This document shows, piece by piece, positions 18,960 through 27,167 of a stretch of DNA of 64,000 nt. The DNA is from Pseudomonas wenzhouensis (GTDB lineage Bacteria; Pseudomonadota; Gammaproteobacteria; Pseudomonadales; Pseudomonadaceae). A program made the position numbers and the translations under genes. Positions within the stretch are counted from its first letter, which is position 1. Each line of letters starts with the position of its first letter. The stretch is taken from the NCBI RefSeq assembly GCF_021029445.1, contig NZ_CP072610.1:4030001-4094000 (forward strand), read 5' to 3'. The notes below the pieces were generated by a model, which ran no database searches, was not told the origin of the DNA, and worked only from the letters and a program-made list of their open reading frames with translations.

Positions 18960-19314
18960 GAACAATCCTTGCTGGTGTAAAAAATAAGTACGCAGGCTTA
19001 GCCCTCTGCCATGCCCCTGCAGTTCGCTTCAGAAGCTGGCTGAGCATCAGCAGATGCATTGAGATAAGTGGGCGATAGCCACCTGCGATTAACACGCGAA
19101 CCTTATCCACTTCGGCCATATCGGGCCAGCTTGGCTGTGCATACAGGTAAAGTTTTGGCACTCGCGTGGCTGCTATCCAGCCGCCTGCTTAAGTTACGAA
19201 GCATCGCCGCAGAATGCGAAGCCTGTCACGAAAAATCATGGAGCTTAGAACGACCTAAAGCCTGTCAGGGCTGAGCGCCTCACCACGAGGAGCCACTCAA
19301 TAGGACACAGGTCG
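18960..19314. other. Intergenic stretch upstream of hsdM
   Basis: I see no supported gene or clear repeat in these 355 bases, which should hold the hsdM promoter. A minus-strand open frame from 19161 runs into hsdM in another frame and has no ribosome binding site or recognisable domain. Confidence 0.5.
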
Positions 19315-19767
19315 ATGAACAATGCCAAGCCATGGATATTTAACGCTTCTTACAACAACGGGATTGCCGCCAGAGCGGAATACCAGAGCGTGCCCGCCGT
19401 ATCACTCGCGCTGATTCAGCTTGGTGGCGCGGGCGGTCCTAAATGCCTGTACACACCACTCTCATGGCAGCAAGCCACCCACCTTGGCCACTACTTGATA
19501 GAGCACGGGCCACAGATCAACTCCTTCGAGCAGGCCCAGGCGGCGCTGCAAGTTGAACTCGATACCGAGCTGAACACTACGCCTGACTTCGCAACCACCA
19601 TCAGCGCCGCCAACGGCATCGTCTTTCACGACGACACCTTTCTGGCTGCGGACTTCACGCCCTATGGCACCTGGGCAGAAACCGTCTGCGGGGACTTACA
19701 TCAGGTGCGGCTGGAAATGATCGACTCCAGAGCACCCGCCCCCTTCGCGATCTGTCTTTTTTACTGA
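19315..19767 (+). CDS. Hypothetical protein (150 aa)
   Basis: Not recognised. A soluble-looking protein with alternating strands and helices, slightly acidic, no signal peptide or transmembrane segment. It stands alone between the restriction operon (divergent) and an integrase-like gene (convergent). ATG 19315 is the first in-frame start; the ribosome binding site (AGGACAC) is weak. Codon usage looks like its neighbours, so it is probably a real gene. Confidence 0.6.
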   Translation: MNNAKPWIFNASYNNGIAARAEYQSVPAVSLALIQLGGAGGPKCLYTPLSWQQATHLGHYLIEHGPQINSFEQAQAALQVELDTELNTTPDFATTISAANGIVFHDDTFLAADFTPYGTWAETVCGDLHQVRLEMIDSRAPAPFAICLFY

Positions 19768-19887
19768 TACGCCTCTGCACAGGGTGCGGGCAGAAGGCAT
19801 CAGCCTGGTCGCATACCCGACCATTTGATTGCCCCTGCCTACAGATGAGCTGAGATGCTGAAAATTAGCAGCAGATGAACTCAATCA

Positions 19888-20757
19888 TCAGCAATCTACC
19901 CGCAGTGCCTTTGAGCGAGTGCGAGCATACGCCGCATGCGTTGTTCGAATAGCCGATAGATCCGCGTCCTTGGCAGGCCTTACCTGGACAGCTTCGGCTC
20001 GCCCGAAGCGCTTGTCGCCGTAGCGACCAATGGAATCCGTCGCCTGGTGCCCCATCACATATGCCATCTGACGCCTGGACGCTCCAGTGGCCTTCAAATT
20101 CGCGCCGAACTGGTGTCGCAACGTATACATGGAGGGAGTCCGCCCACGCGGAAAGATCTTTTTGGCCACCGCGTGGATCGCCATACGCATGGAGTCGAGG
20201 CTTCGATCCTCTTTGTGAAAAGCTTCCAGAGCATTACACACGAGATCGCAGAATTCCTGACTGGCCTCAAGCTCTCGGTCAGCACCGCGCAATCCACCAT
20301 GACTGTGCTTAGCGCCAGGGATAATGATCCGCTGCTCATCTACAGTGATGCCCGCCAGCTCGCAAGGCCTCGCGCCAGTCATGCTAATCAACATCAACGC
20401 CCCTGCCTCGACAGGCATTTCATCCGCCAAAAGCCCCTCCACCCAACGGCCAAAATCCTCATCAGAAATTCTCTGCTGCCGGACTGGCTTTCGCTTACGC
20501 GGCAAGCCGAGCACGGTAACCGGGTTGAGCGTCCGGTTGATCTCCTGAGCAATCCAAAACTTGCCCCTTAGCTTTTGATCCAGAGCCAACGCATTGCGCA
20601 ACCGCCTGAAATAGTCAGGCCGATAGCCTGGGGCGGCGCGCAGCAATGCACCAATGATGTTGAACTCGTTGAGTTCGCTAAGTGGAGTGTCTGGCAGGTG
20701 TGTGGCGTAAAAGTGACTCGCCAGTGAGCGGTAAGCATTTTGGGTTTCTGTGTTCAT
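19888..20757 (-). CDS. Tyrosine recombinase-like protein (289 aa)
   Basis: Catalytic part of a tyrosine recombinase. The first catalytic arginine lies in MTGARPCELAGI, the second box in YTLRHQFGANLK, and the C-terminal box in YVMGHQATDSIGRYGD, which carries His and the nucleophilic Tyr, so all key residues are present. The N-terminal arm/core-binding region is short compared with a ~400-aa integrase. ATG 20757 was preferred over 20805. The fragment at 27.58-28.11 kb comes from a close relative. It sits in the island interior away from att sites, so it may be a relic or a stand-alone recombinase of the neighbouring reverse transcriptase locus. Confidence 0.8.
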   Translation of the reverse strand: MNTETQNAYRSLASHFYATHLPDTPLSELNEFNIIGALLRAAPGYRPDYFRRLRNALALDQKLRGKFWIAQEINRTLNPVTVLGLPRKRKPVRQQRISDEDFGRWVEGLLADEMPVEAGALMLISMTGARPCELAGITVDEQRIIIPGAKHSHGGLRGADRELEASQEFCDLVCNALEAFHKEDRSLDSMRMAIHAVAKKIFPRGRTPSMYTLRHQFGANLKATGASRRQMAYVMGHQATDSIGRYGDKRFGRAEAVQVRPAKDADLSAIRTTHAAYARTRSKALRVDC

Positions 20758-21035
20758 GCTGATTCTTCTTGTTGTGTTTACGACGTTCTCGTACACAACC
20801 AGCATGAGAAATGAGTAAAAACTATTGCAACACTAAAATCAATTATTTTTGTATAACGCCGATCAAGCCGGCGTCAAACAGGGTAGCTATCGCCAGCAGT
20901 GGATAAATGAAGATTCTCCTCGGAGGACGGGCATAAAGCAGTCAATAGCGAACAATCATGCACCTAGAAGTACCATCGCGTCCCATAGCCTTGCCGCCAT
21001 TGCGCTGTAAGCTTCTCTGATGGGTAGTGGCATTG

Positions 21036-21203
21036 TAAGATCACTGCGGAAGAGGCAGGTTCCTCCTCTCGTTTATTCGAGGGCGGTTCTGATAATTAAC
21101 AGCTTCGGCTGTTGGGCTAAAACCCCACTGATCCCCACTGGGGATGTTCAAAGGTTACTCAAATCCCCCTGCCTCTTCCCCTAATCCCTATGGAGATGTA
21201 CGC
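21036..21203 (+). ncRNA. Candidate structured RNA upstream of the SLATT-RT genes
   Basis: A possible -10 TAAGAT (21036-21041) precedes a run of hairpins. CTCTCG-type stem 21066-21071 pairs with 21078-21083. AACAGC-UUCG-GCTGTT spans 21098-21113. TCCCC-ACT-GGGGA spans 21132-21144. The segment 21123-21140 is a 1.8-fold tandem repeat, CCCCACTGAT then CCCCACTG, and 21179-21190 is CCCTAAT then CCCTA. A tandem repeat of this kind in a non-coding leader of an RT gene could serve as a template that realigns after each round. The rest of 20806-21035 shows no gene. Confidence 0.45.
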
Positions 21204-21743
21204 GTGAAGGACAGCGTCTGGTTCACCTACAAGGCCCGCATTCAGGCCCATCACCGCCTAGATTGGCTGGACTTCCACTCACAGATGCTACTGGTGTGGT
21301 ACGCAATACTCAGCGCAACATTAGGCGTACTGACCATTCGCTACGAACATCTCCTCGGCCCCGACACCGACATGATGGCCACTGTACTTTCCATCGCTTT
21401 ACTTGGCGTCTCGCTCGCAGTGACTAACCGCGACTTTCGGGCTCGCGCCATGATGATGCGCAAAAACTACCTGCAACTGCAGGCCCTATACCGTGATCTT
21501 TCCCTCGGCGCCGCCCCGACCCCAGTGCAAGCGGCAAAGTATGACGAGCTGCTAGCTGAGTGTGAAAATCACAGAGAAATCGACGACCGCATTGCACGCG
21601 TATTTGCAACCGGGCTTACCAGTCGAAACCCGACAGCGTTCGAGAATTGCTATGCCATATCCTGGCTCAGCGCTCGCCTGATTATTACCGTAGCCCTATA
21701 TGTACTTCCCCTTGCCGTGGGTTTGCTGACCTGGATGTGCTAA
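21204..21743 (+). CDS. SLATT-domain membrane protein (predicted defence effector)
   Basis: A protein of 179 aa with two transmembrane helices near the N-terminus (about 28-46 and 57-74), a helical cytoplasmic segment (RAMMMRKNYLQLQALYRDL) and a third C-terminal helix (157-177). This matches SLATT proteins, two-helix membrane effectors of nucleotide- or nucleic-acid-triggered immunity, of the type paired with reverse transcriptases. GTG 21204 was chosen because GGAG lies 8 bases upstream and the family begins near KDSVWFTYKARIQAHHRLD; ATG 21144 has no spaced site and lies in the hairpin region. Its stop overlaps the RT start (TAATG). It probably kills or arrests the cell by membrane damage when activated; inferred from family knowledge. 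Confidence 0.85.
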   Translation: MKDSVWFTYKARIQAHHRLDWLDFHSQMLLVWYAILSATLGVLTIRYEHLLGPDTDMMATVLSIALLGVSLAVTNRDFRARAMMMRKNYLQLQALYRDLSLGAAPTPVQAAKYDELLAECENHREIDDRIARVFATGLTSRNPTAFENCYAISWLSARLIITVALYVLPLAVGLLTWMC

Positions 21744-23107
21744 TGAGCGCTGCGCGTAGTTTCAAGAAATACTTTGCTCGCAGATCGCTCCTCCGAGTCT
21801 ATGCCGAAAAGATCAAAACTTCGGGGGCCATCGGGCTTGACCGCACTAGACCGGCCAAGCTGGACGCCAAACTGACAAATGAGCTTGAGCTCATCATTCA
21901 GAAGGTTCACCAGGGTAAATATAGGTTCACAGCCTATAAGGAAAAGCTAATCCTCAAGGGAGCCACCGCCCTCCCTAGACAGATATCAATCCCAACAGCA
22001 CGGGATCGTATTGTCCTGCGAGCACTGTGTGAGTGTCTTGCTGAGGTATACCCGGCAGCCAAGCTCTCGCTACCCCAGGGAGTCATTGAAGACCTGAAGA
22101 GCGCTTTAGCATCTGGGGTCTATAGCGAGTACGCCAAGATTGACTTGAAGCATTTCTACCCTTCAATCCCGCACTCTCTGATCAATGCCGCTGTTCGAAA
22201 AAAGATCCGCAAGACGGAACTGAAGCAACTTATTGCATCTGCAATCACCACGCCGACCGTGCCTGAGTCCAAAGGCAGAAAAGACACCCCCAACACAACC
22301 ATTGGCGTACCCCAGGGCCTGGCAGTCTCCAACTTGTTGGCCGAAATTGCACTTCAAGACGTCGACTTAGCTTTCAAGAGTCGACCAGATATTTGGTACA
22401 AGCGCTACGTCGATGACATCTTGATCCTTACGCCAGAGAATCAGTCCGAGGCAGTGGCCAATGAGCTCATTAACGAGCTCAAGAACATGGGACTACAGCC
22501 CCACGAGTTTGGTCCGGAATCAAAATCTAAGTTTGCACCTCTTACAGAACCCTTCAGTTTCCTGGGGTATCAGGTCGAAGGCGGTCAGATCATTATTCGC
22601 CGGGAGAGCATCCTCCGCTTCGAGTCCTCGATTGCCAAAATTTTCACGGCTTACCGACACAAGGTTGCAACCGCAAGGTCACCAGAGGATATAGAGCGAG
22701 CTAGGGCGTATTGTGAATGGAAGGTAAACCTTCGGATCACCGGCTGCTTCTTCGGCGGCAAACGACGGGGCTGGGCCTCGTACTTCTCCCAAATTACGTC
22801 GACAGCGCAGCTGCGGTCGGTCAATCATACGATCCGCAACCTGACCACACGCTTTTCGCTTAACGGAAAAATCAGAACAAAATCGTTGATCAAGACCTTC
22901 TATGAGCTTCGTCGTGGAAGAGCTGGCAACCATACCTACATCCCCAACTTGGACGACCACAGTATCGCGGACAAACGCAAGCTACTGGCACTATGGATTG
23001 GGGATGCTGCCCAGCGTCTACGCGATGACCAGGTGGAGCGGCTTTTCGAGGTCAAGGTAACCAAGGCCGTAAGGGAGCTCGAAGAAGATATTGCACAAAC
23101 ATCTTGA
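21743..23107 (+). CDS. Defence-type reverse transcriptase
   Basis: A protein of 454 aa with the RT palm motifs: D134 in AKIDLKHFYPSI (131-142), GVPQGLAVSNLLAEI (188-202) and the catalytic YVDD (222-225), then FSFLGYQV. The C-terminal 200 residues are helical and basic and carry no maturase X, HNH endonuclease or integrase domain, so it is not a group II intron enzyme. Translation is coupled to SLATT by a one-base overlap. Two-gene SLATT-RT loci are listed among unknown-group (UG) or DRT defence systems. By that analogy the enzyme makes a DNA from a neighbouring RNA. It could also be a retron-like enzyme, but no typical msr/msd is obvious. Confidence 0.9.
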   Translation: MSAARSFKKYFARRSLLRVYAEKIKTSGAIGLDRTRPAKLDAKLTNELELIIQKVHQGKYRFTAYKEKLILKGATALPRQISIPTARDRIVLRALCECLAEVYPAAKLSLPQGVIEDLKSALASGVYSEYAKIDLKHFYPSIPHSLINAAVRKKIRKTELKQLIASAITTPTVPESKGRKDTPNTTIGVPQGLAVSNLLAEIALQDVDLAFKSRPDIWYKRYVDDILILTPENQSEAVANELINELKNMGLQPHEFGPESKSKFAPLTEPFSFLGYQVEGGQIIIRRESILRFESSIAKIFTAYRHKVATARSPEDIERARAYCEWKVNLRITGCFFGGKRRGWASYFSQITSTAQLRSVNHTIRNLTTRFSLNGKIRTKSLIKTFYELRRGRAGNHTYIPNLDDHSIADKRKLLALWIGDAAQRLRDDQVERLFEVKVTKAVRELEEDIAQTS

Positions 23108-23279
23108 TGGGCTAAAAGCCCACAAACCAGGCTGCTGTCCCGCCCCCCTACAACAATCTCAACACAGCCCATCGCATCGGGTTTAAATACTGATTAGGAG
23201 ACGTCTTGGGGTGGACTATTCATAACCCATCACAACACCTTGCTGACGCAGAACGAATACTCCCCCGCTCGGAAGATGA

Positions 23280-24158
23280 TTAGCTATTCGGGCTTTTGTA
23301 TCCGGGGGCAAACATTGAACTCTCTACTCCATACAGAGCTAATGGGTCACTCAGCCAGAGACGGTAAGCCTTGTCCTTATTGCTATGGTCTGGAGAACAG
23401 TCAACGTGGTACTGCTGCAGGACATATCCTGCCATCGCCGCGCGTACGCGAAGCCTGAGCACACCATCAGGCATGTCATAGTCACACATCACTATCCGCT
23501 CACAGTTTTTATCTGGATGCGGGACGAGGGGCAAATCCAGCATGCGATTCCACTGATCATCATGCTTTGGATTTTCTACGCTACGAGGTTTCTGCCCCAA
23601 CTGAACTTGAGCGTGACCGATGCGCGCCAGTACGAAGTCCACAAACTTCTCACGCTTCCTATCGTAAGCCCGAACATGCCAGCGCAACCCATCACATCCG
23701 ACAGCGAAGGGCACTATTTCTCGCTCAGACTCCCCCGAGCCCGACGTGTAGTTAATTTTCACCACTTGATTGAGGCTGATCGCACGAGTGATTGGTGCAA
23801 GGATTTCAACCTTCGGCTTGCTGAGTAGTGAAACCGCCTCATTGAGGATCAAAGGCTGCTCGCCCTCTAGGCCGTAACCGTATCCATGGGAAAGGGCAGT
23901 GAGCACTCGCTCAGGTGAATGCGCAACTATGGGAGAGAAGCTGTCGCGTATCACGTAATGCTTAGCCACCGTGTCGAGCTCAGTGTTTCCTGAAGCAATC
24001 TCACGGTATTGCGCGAAGTCCCGAGTAGCGGCAGCGGCGCCCACCCCGAAACGGTCCATTAGATCCGCTCGGGAGACGGCCCCTGTGAAATAGAGACGGA
24101 AGTCTATGTACACCAAGCGCTCCCGCTGTGCCTGGCTGTAATCCTTCAAGTCAATCAT
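23280..24158 (-). CDS. WYL-domain transcriptional regulator
   Basis: A regulator of 292 aa. An N-terminal winged helix (RADLMDRFGVGAAAATRDFAQY) is followed by a WYL domain (about 150-225) with the ligand-sensing core INYTSGSGESEREIVPFAVG, LRWHVRAYDRKREKFVDFVLARI, and a C-terminal extension. The architecture is that of BrxR/CapW proteins, homodimeric repressors that sit beside BREX, CBASS and other defence systems. It converges with the reverse transcriptase gene and diverges from the TIR locus, so it may govern either side. Inducer unknown. Length is normal for the family. Confidence 0.85.
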   Translation of the reverse strand: MIDLKDYSQAQRERLVYIDFRLYFTGAVSRADLMDRFGVGAAAATRDFAQYREIASGNTELDTVAKHYVIRDSFSPIVAHSPERVLTALSHGYGYGLEGEQPLILNEAVSLLSKPKVEILAPITRAISLNQVVKINYTSGSGESEREIVPFAVGCDGLRWHVRAYDRKREKFVDFVLARIGHAQVQLGQKPRSVENPKHDDQWNRMLDLPLVPHPDKNCERIVMCDYDMPDGVLRLRVRAAMAGYVLQQYHVDCSPDHSNKDKAYRLWLSDPLALYGVESSMFAPGYKSPNS

Positions 24159-24539
24159 CTGCTCTCCGTCGTGCCTACTGAATCGGCTTACCTGTCTTGG
24201 TGCATGGCCAGCACACGATCGATCCCATCTGATGAGAACGATAGCACACGAGCGCTTGACCTAATCAAAATGATGATGATATGGTTAAATTATGATCTTC
24301 CTGGTCGCTACTTTATAGCACATAAGGTGACTTAGATATGAGCTTGACGGCGTGGTAAACGCCAGAAACGAAAAGGCCGATCAAGGTGCAAACTTGACCG
24401 GCCTCGGTAAAAGACATCTGAACTGGCTCTAGATGTCTCTCGCGCTTTTGTGAGGAAAGCCTTGCGATGGTAGCCCCAAGGGTCTGCTTATGCAAGGGAG
24501 CGAGTTTTGTGTTCGAGCCACCTCAATGGGAGACAATTT
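24159..24539. other. Intergenic stretch with one strong hairpin
   Basis: Contains the promoter side of the WYL gene (AT-rich 24265-24330). A 12-bp inverted repeat (24374-24385 with 24393-24404, one mismatch) is flanked by an A-run that would be a T-run on the minus strand, so it resembles a minus-strand terminator. A 34-residue hydrophobic minus-strand frame overlaps it but has no ribosome binding site. Confidence 0.4.
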
Positions 24540-24686
24540 ATGTCCCAGCTTGAGATGTTCGAAAAGCCCGACGGGGAAGGTGAGGTCATCTATCGCATGA
24601 CTATCACCACCAAGTCGGGAAAGGTGATCCGGCGCGCTAACGGTCAACCGTTCCGCATCGTTATTCGCCCCAAAGCGGCCAATTGA
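24540..24686 (+). CDS. Small hypothetical protein (48 aa)
   Basis: ATG 24540 has GGGAG 6 bases upstream. The product starts MSQLEMFEKPDGEGEV and ends VIRPKAAN; it looks like two beta hairpins with a basic turn (TTKSGKVIRRANG). Short proteins of this style are common in Pseudomonas islands. It precedes the TIR gene by 71 bases on the same strand and may be part of that locus. No function known. Confidence 0.6.
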   Translation: MSQLEMFEKPDGEGEVIYRMTITTKSGKVIRRANGQPFRIVIRPKAAN

Positions 24687-24757
24687 TTTGATCGCTTAAC
24701 ACACCCAGGGCAGGTTCTCTGCCCTGGGGCTAGCTCCAACTCATGCAGGATTACGAC

Positions 24758-25441
24758 ATGTCTAGATGCACAGCTCCAGTACGTGGGCATAGCTCAGCAG
24801 CAGCTGCTGCCGCCTGCCCTGCTTGTCGATACCGCAGCAGTTTTCGATCCTACTACCCATCCTCAAGCGGTGGCGGGAGTAGCTACGGAAGTGTCGGTGG
24901 TGGAGGTAGGTCTAGCGGGGGCTCAAGGCCACGCTGGTCCAAAGCGGGTTCATCCGTGCCATACACATTTGCTCAAGTCCAATCCCTCACACCAATTCGT
25001 CAGACAGTAGAGACGCGAGCAGCTGTGCAACCTGACCTACGTGACGTATTTCTGTGTCACGCATGGGACGACCGCCAGGGAGCAGCTAAAGAACTGCACG
25101 AACTCCTGATAGCAGCGGGAGTCAAAGTTTGGTTCAGCGAGAAGGATCTTGGACTTGGCGTTCCGATGATGCGTGCCATTGACAAAGGCTTAGCAAATTC
25201 ACGGATTGGACTTGTCCTGGTGACCCCTGCGCTATTGGCTCGCCTACCGAAAGAGAGCGTCGCCGACAAAGAACTGTCAGCACTCCTGGCAGGTAATCAG
25301 CTAGTTCCGATTGTACACAACACCACATACGACGCTCTTCGCAATGTCAGTCCCTTACTTGCGTCCCGAAGCGGCTTAGACACTGCAGAAGACTCCATGT
25401 CAGTGGTAGCGCAAAAAATTGCCGAGCTGGTAAGTCTCTAG
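24758..25441 (+). CDS. TIR-domain protein with N-terminal Cys/His motif
   Basis: A protein of 227 aa. The N-terminus has Cys4, His11, Cys20 and Cys23 (SRCTAPVRGH, then CPAC), which looks like a small zinc site. A Ser/Gly/Tyr-rich linker (about 25-60) leads to a TIR domain from about 94: DVFLCHAWDD, then VKVWFSEKDLGLG with the candidate catalytic Glu128, then SRIGLVLVTPALL. Bacterial TIR domains with this Glu are often NAD-cleaving enzymes in abortive defence. ATG 24758 is preferred; ATG 24743 is in frame. The next gene encodes a repeat protein and starts 80 bases downstream, so the two probably act together. Confidence 0.9.
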   Translation: MSRCTAPVRGHSSAAAAAACPACRYRSSFRSYYPSSSGGGSSYGSVGGGGRSSGGSRPRWSKAGSSVPYTFAQVQSLTPIRQTVETRAAVQPDLRDVFLCHAWDDRQGAAKELHELLIAAGVKVWFSEKDLGLGVPMMRAIDKGLANSRIGLVLVTPALLARLPKESVADKELSALLAGNQLVPIVHNTTYDALRNVSPLLASRSGLDTAEDSMSVVAQKIAELVSL

Positions 25442-25521
25442 CAGCATTGCTCACAGGGTTAGCACTAACTTGTACTGGCCGTGCCTGAACTATGAGCGCC
25501 AGTACATAGAAGGAGGTCTAG

Positions 25522-25920
25522 ATGTGGCCACGTAATTTATACACTGGACCCGGCGGCGGCTTATACACGGGCCCTGGTGGCGGGATGTACACAGGCCCTG
25601 GTGGTGGCGCATACACTGGACCAGGCGGTGGTATGTACTCTGGCCCAGGAGGCGGTATGTATACAGGGCCGGGAGGGGGTTTATATACGGGGCCTGGCGG
25701 CGGACTTTATACCGGCCCAGGAGGCGGCGCCTATACTGGCCCCGGTGGAGGCTTATACATAGGGCCTGGTGGTGGCCTTTATAGCGGACCAGGCGGAGGA
25801 ATGTATGCAGGCCCCAGCGATTACATGAGCAACATTCCACCGTGGCATATATTTGCCAAATATCTGGCCAGAATTGGAATGAAAAAAGAAGCTCAATACA
25901 TCCTTTCCCAACTTCAATGA
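25522..25920 (+). CDS. Silk-like repeat protein, 8-residue unit x-Y-T-G-P-G-G-G
   Basis: A protein of 132 aa with an excellent ribosome binding site (AAGGAGG, 5 bases before the ATG). Residues 6-93 are eleven 8-residue repeats of the form (L/M/A)-Y-(T/S/I)-G-P-G-G-G, with a twelfth partial unit MYAGPS. The C-terminal 33 residues form a different, helical tail (PPWHIFAKYLARIGMKKEAQYILSQLQ is its core region). GPGGX repeats recall flagelliform silk and would give an extensible, aggregating chain with evenly spaced tyrosines. Synonymous codons vary between units, so the repeat is kept at protein level. It follows the TIR gene on the same strand. Function unknown; a scaffold, sensor or filament for the TIR protein is a guess. 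Confidence 0.85.
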   Translation: MWPRNLYTGPGGGLYTGPGGGMYTGPGGGAYTGPGGGMYSGPGGGMYTGPGGGLYTGPGGGLYTGPGGGAYTGPGGGLYIGPGGGLYSGPGGGMYAGPSDYMSNIPPWHIFAKYLARIGMKKEAQYILSQLQ

Positions 25921-26031
25921 AAAATACCTAAAAAGCTGCTCAAACCCTGCCACCATCTTCGAGATCTGGGAGGGGGTTACCCACAGACCGGGCACTAGAA
26001 CTGAAAATCCTACGTTCCAAGCAGAATTCGG

Positions 26032-26708
26032 GTAGGAGGCGGGGTCACCCCCGCCGTCCTCCCACACCACCGTACGTACGGTTCCGTATACGGCGGTTCC
26101 TGCCTACTGACCAACAGCGTCAGCGAGCTTGGTTCCGTTGATGTGTCGCCTGTGGTAACTAAGCGCCCAGACCGGCCCTCGGAGTTTCCGACTCCTACCT
26201 CCTGGTGGTCTCGACCGCCGCTGTTCACGACGCTTCTGCTTTACGCTCCAACAGAGAGCACACCTGACTATCCACTCATGACAGGTTCAGCCCTTCATTG
26301 CTCCGGTTGCGAGCAACTACTACGGCCTCTGCTGACTTCTGTTCGCCCATCCCGTCACCTCGCGGCGCCGGTAGCACATGGCAGGTCAAACAGATCTCCC
26401 AGGGTAATTCGCGCGACTTTCCTGCTTATGCCTGTCGGATCTACGTCACAGCGTTCCGTGCAAGTATTGGGCTTTGGCAATTTTGGCTACCTTACCCCGC
26501 TGCACCGCCTAATCCGCTTCCTGTTCGTCAGGCCAGCATTTTGCCTCGGGCTTCCTTCAGATTCGCAGTCACCCACGACACCCTTGCCTCTGGCTAACAC
26601 TTCCCCTTGCCGGGTGTGTAGAGGACTTTCACCTCCTAGTCGTCCAGCTCACCACCACAGTGAACCGAACAGCGCCAGTCACGGCGCTACGCGCCATGCC
26701 TGGCGCAC
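26032..26708 (-). mobile_element. Group II intron without its maturase ORF (677 bp)
   Basis: Read on the minus strand it begins GTGCGCC (26708), a group II 5' end. It ends with a domain V hairpin (about 26067-26101; 9-bp lower stem, 2-base bulge, short upper stem) and a domain VI hairpin closing ...CCTAC at 26032. The interior encodes no reverse transcriptase, so the domain IV ORF has been lost; a full element would be about 1.9 kb. It lies directly behind the hairpin and T-run of a rho-independent terminator, the insertion habit of class C introns. Long frames on either strand here are not genes. Could still splice or move in trans; untested. Confidence 0.75.
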
Positions 26709-26709
26709 C

Positions 26710-26736
26710 AAAAAAACGCCGGTCAATCGACCGGCC
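26710..26736 (-). terminator. Terminator of the inner alpA copy
   Basis: On the minus strand a CCGGTC-GATT-GACCGG hairpin is followed by TTTTTTT, then immediately by the 5' end of the group II intron. Confidence 0.85.
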
Positions 26737-26742
26737 TCTTTA

Positions 26743-26925
26743 CTATCTCGCTGCAGCTGCACTGGCTATCCAGTCGTCGACTTCGTGCTGAAGCCAGCGG
26801 CTTGCTCGGCCTATCTTCACCTGTCTCGGGAAGTCACCCTCTCGGATACGGCAGTAGATAGTTTTACGACTCAATCCGACTTTGCGGCTAACCGCATTGA
26901 AGTCCAGAAGGATCATCTCAGACAT
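26743..26925 (-). CDS. AlpA-family excisionase/regulator, inner copy
   Basis: A protein of 60 aa from ATG 26925, with GGAGG 7 bases upstream; a longer frame to 26961 is open but unlikely. It has a MerR-like winged helix: FNAVSRKVGLSRKTIYCRIREGDFPRQVKIGRASRW, then EVDDWI. AlpA proteins activate integrase expression or act as excisionase in P4-like elements. The protein is identical to the copy at 46221-46403 and the DNA around it is nearly identical. Its partner integrase downstream of the shared spacer is truncated, so this copy may now serve only the intact integrase in trans. Confidence 0.9.
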   Translation of the reverse strand: MSEMILLDFNAVSRKVGLSRKTIYCRIREGDFPRQVKIGRASRWLQHEVDDWIASAAAAR

Positions 26926-27167
26926 AACCCACCTCCCAGAAAGAGAGGCCGGTGGATTCATGCGGGCACTGCGGTGGTAATGCGTTCCTCATAGCTGACT
27001 GCTCTGCCGGATCGTGCCTTCAAGGCATTAGTTCTACTTTTCCAATTCCACTGCGCATCAAGTAGACAACGTCACAGCAGCAAACCTAGAGGCTCCGGAT
27101 AACCTCACACCTGTATATTTCCACAGCAATATAGGCTGCGCAACAAAATACTTGACTTTTCTGAAAC

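Noticed and set aside
18811-19161. Minus-strand 116-aa frame upstream of hsdM
   Set aside because: More than a third of it overlaps hsdM in another frame and no domain or ribosome binding site is seen.
20806-21203. Classical retron msr/msd upstream of the RT
   Set aside because: No pair of inverted a1/a2 repeats with a branching G was found; the RNA looks different in layout.
24313-24417. 34-residue hydrophobic minus-strand peptide, possible small toxin
   Set aside because: A terminator-like inverted repeat lies inside it and no ribosome binding site precedes the ATG.
26143-26994. Plus-strand 283-aa frame
   Set aside because: It runs antisense through the group II intron and alpA; this is a typical false frame in intron RNA sequence.
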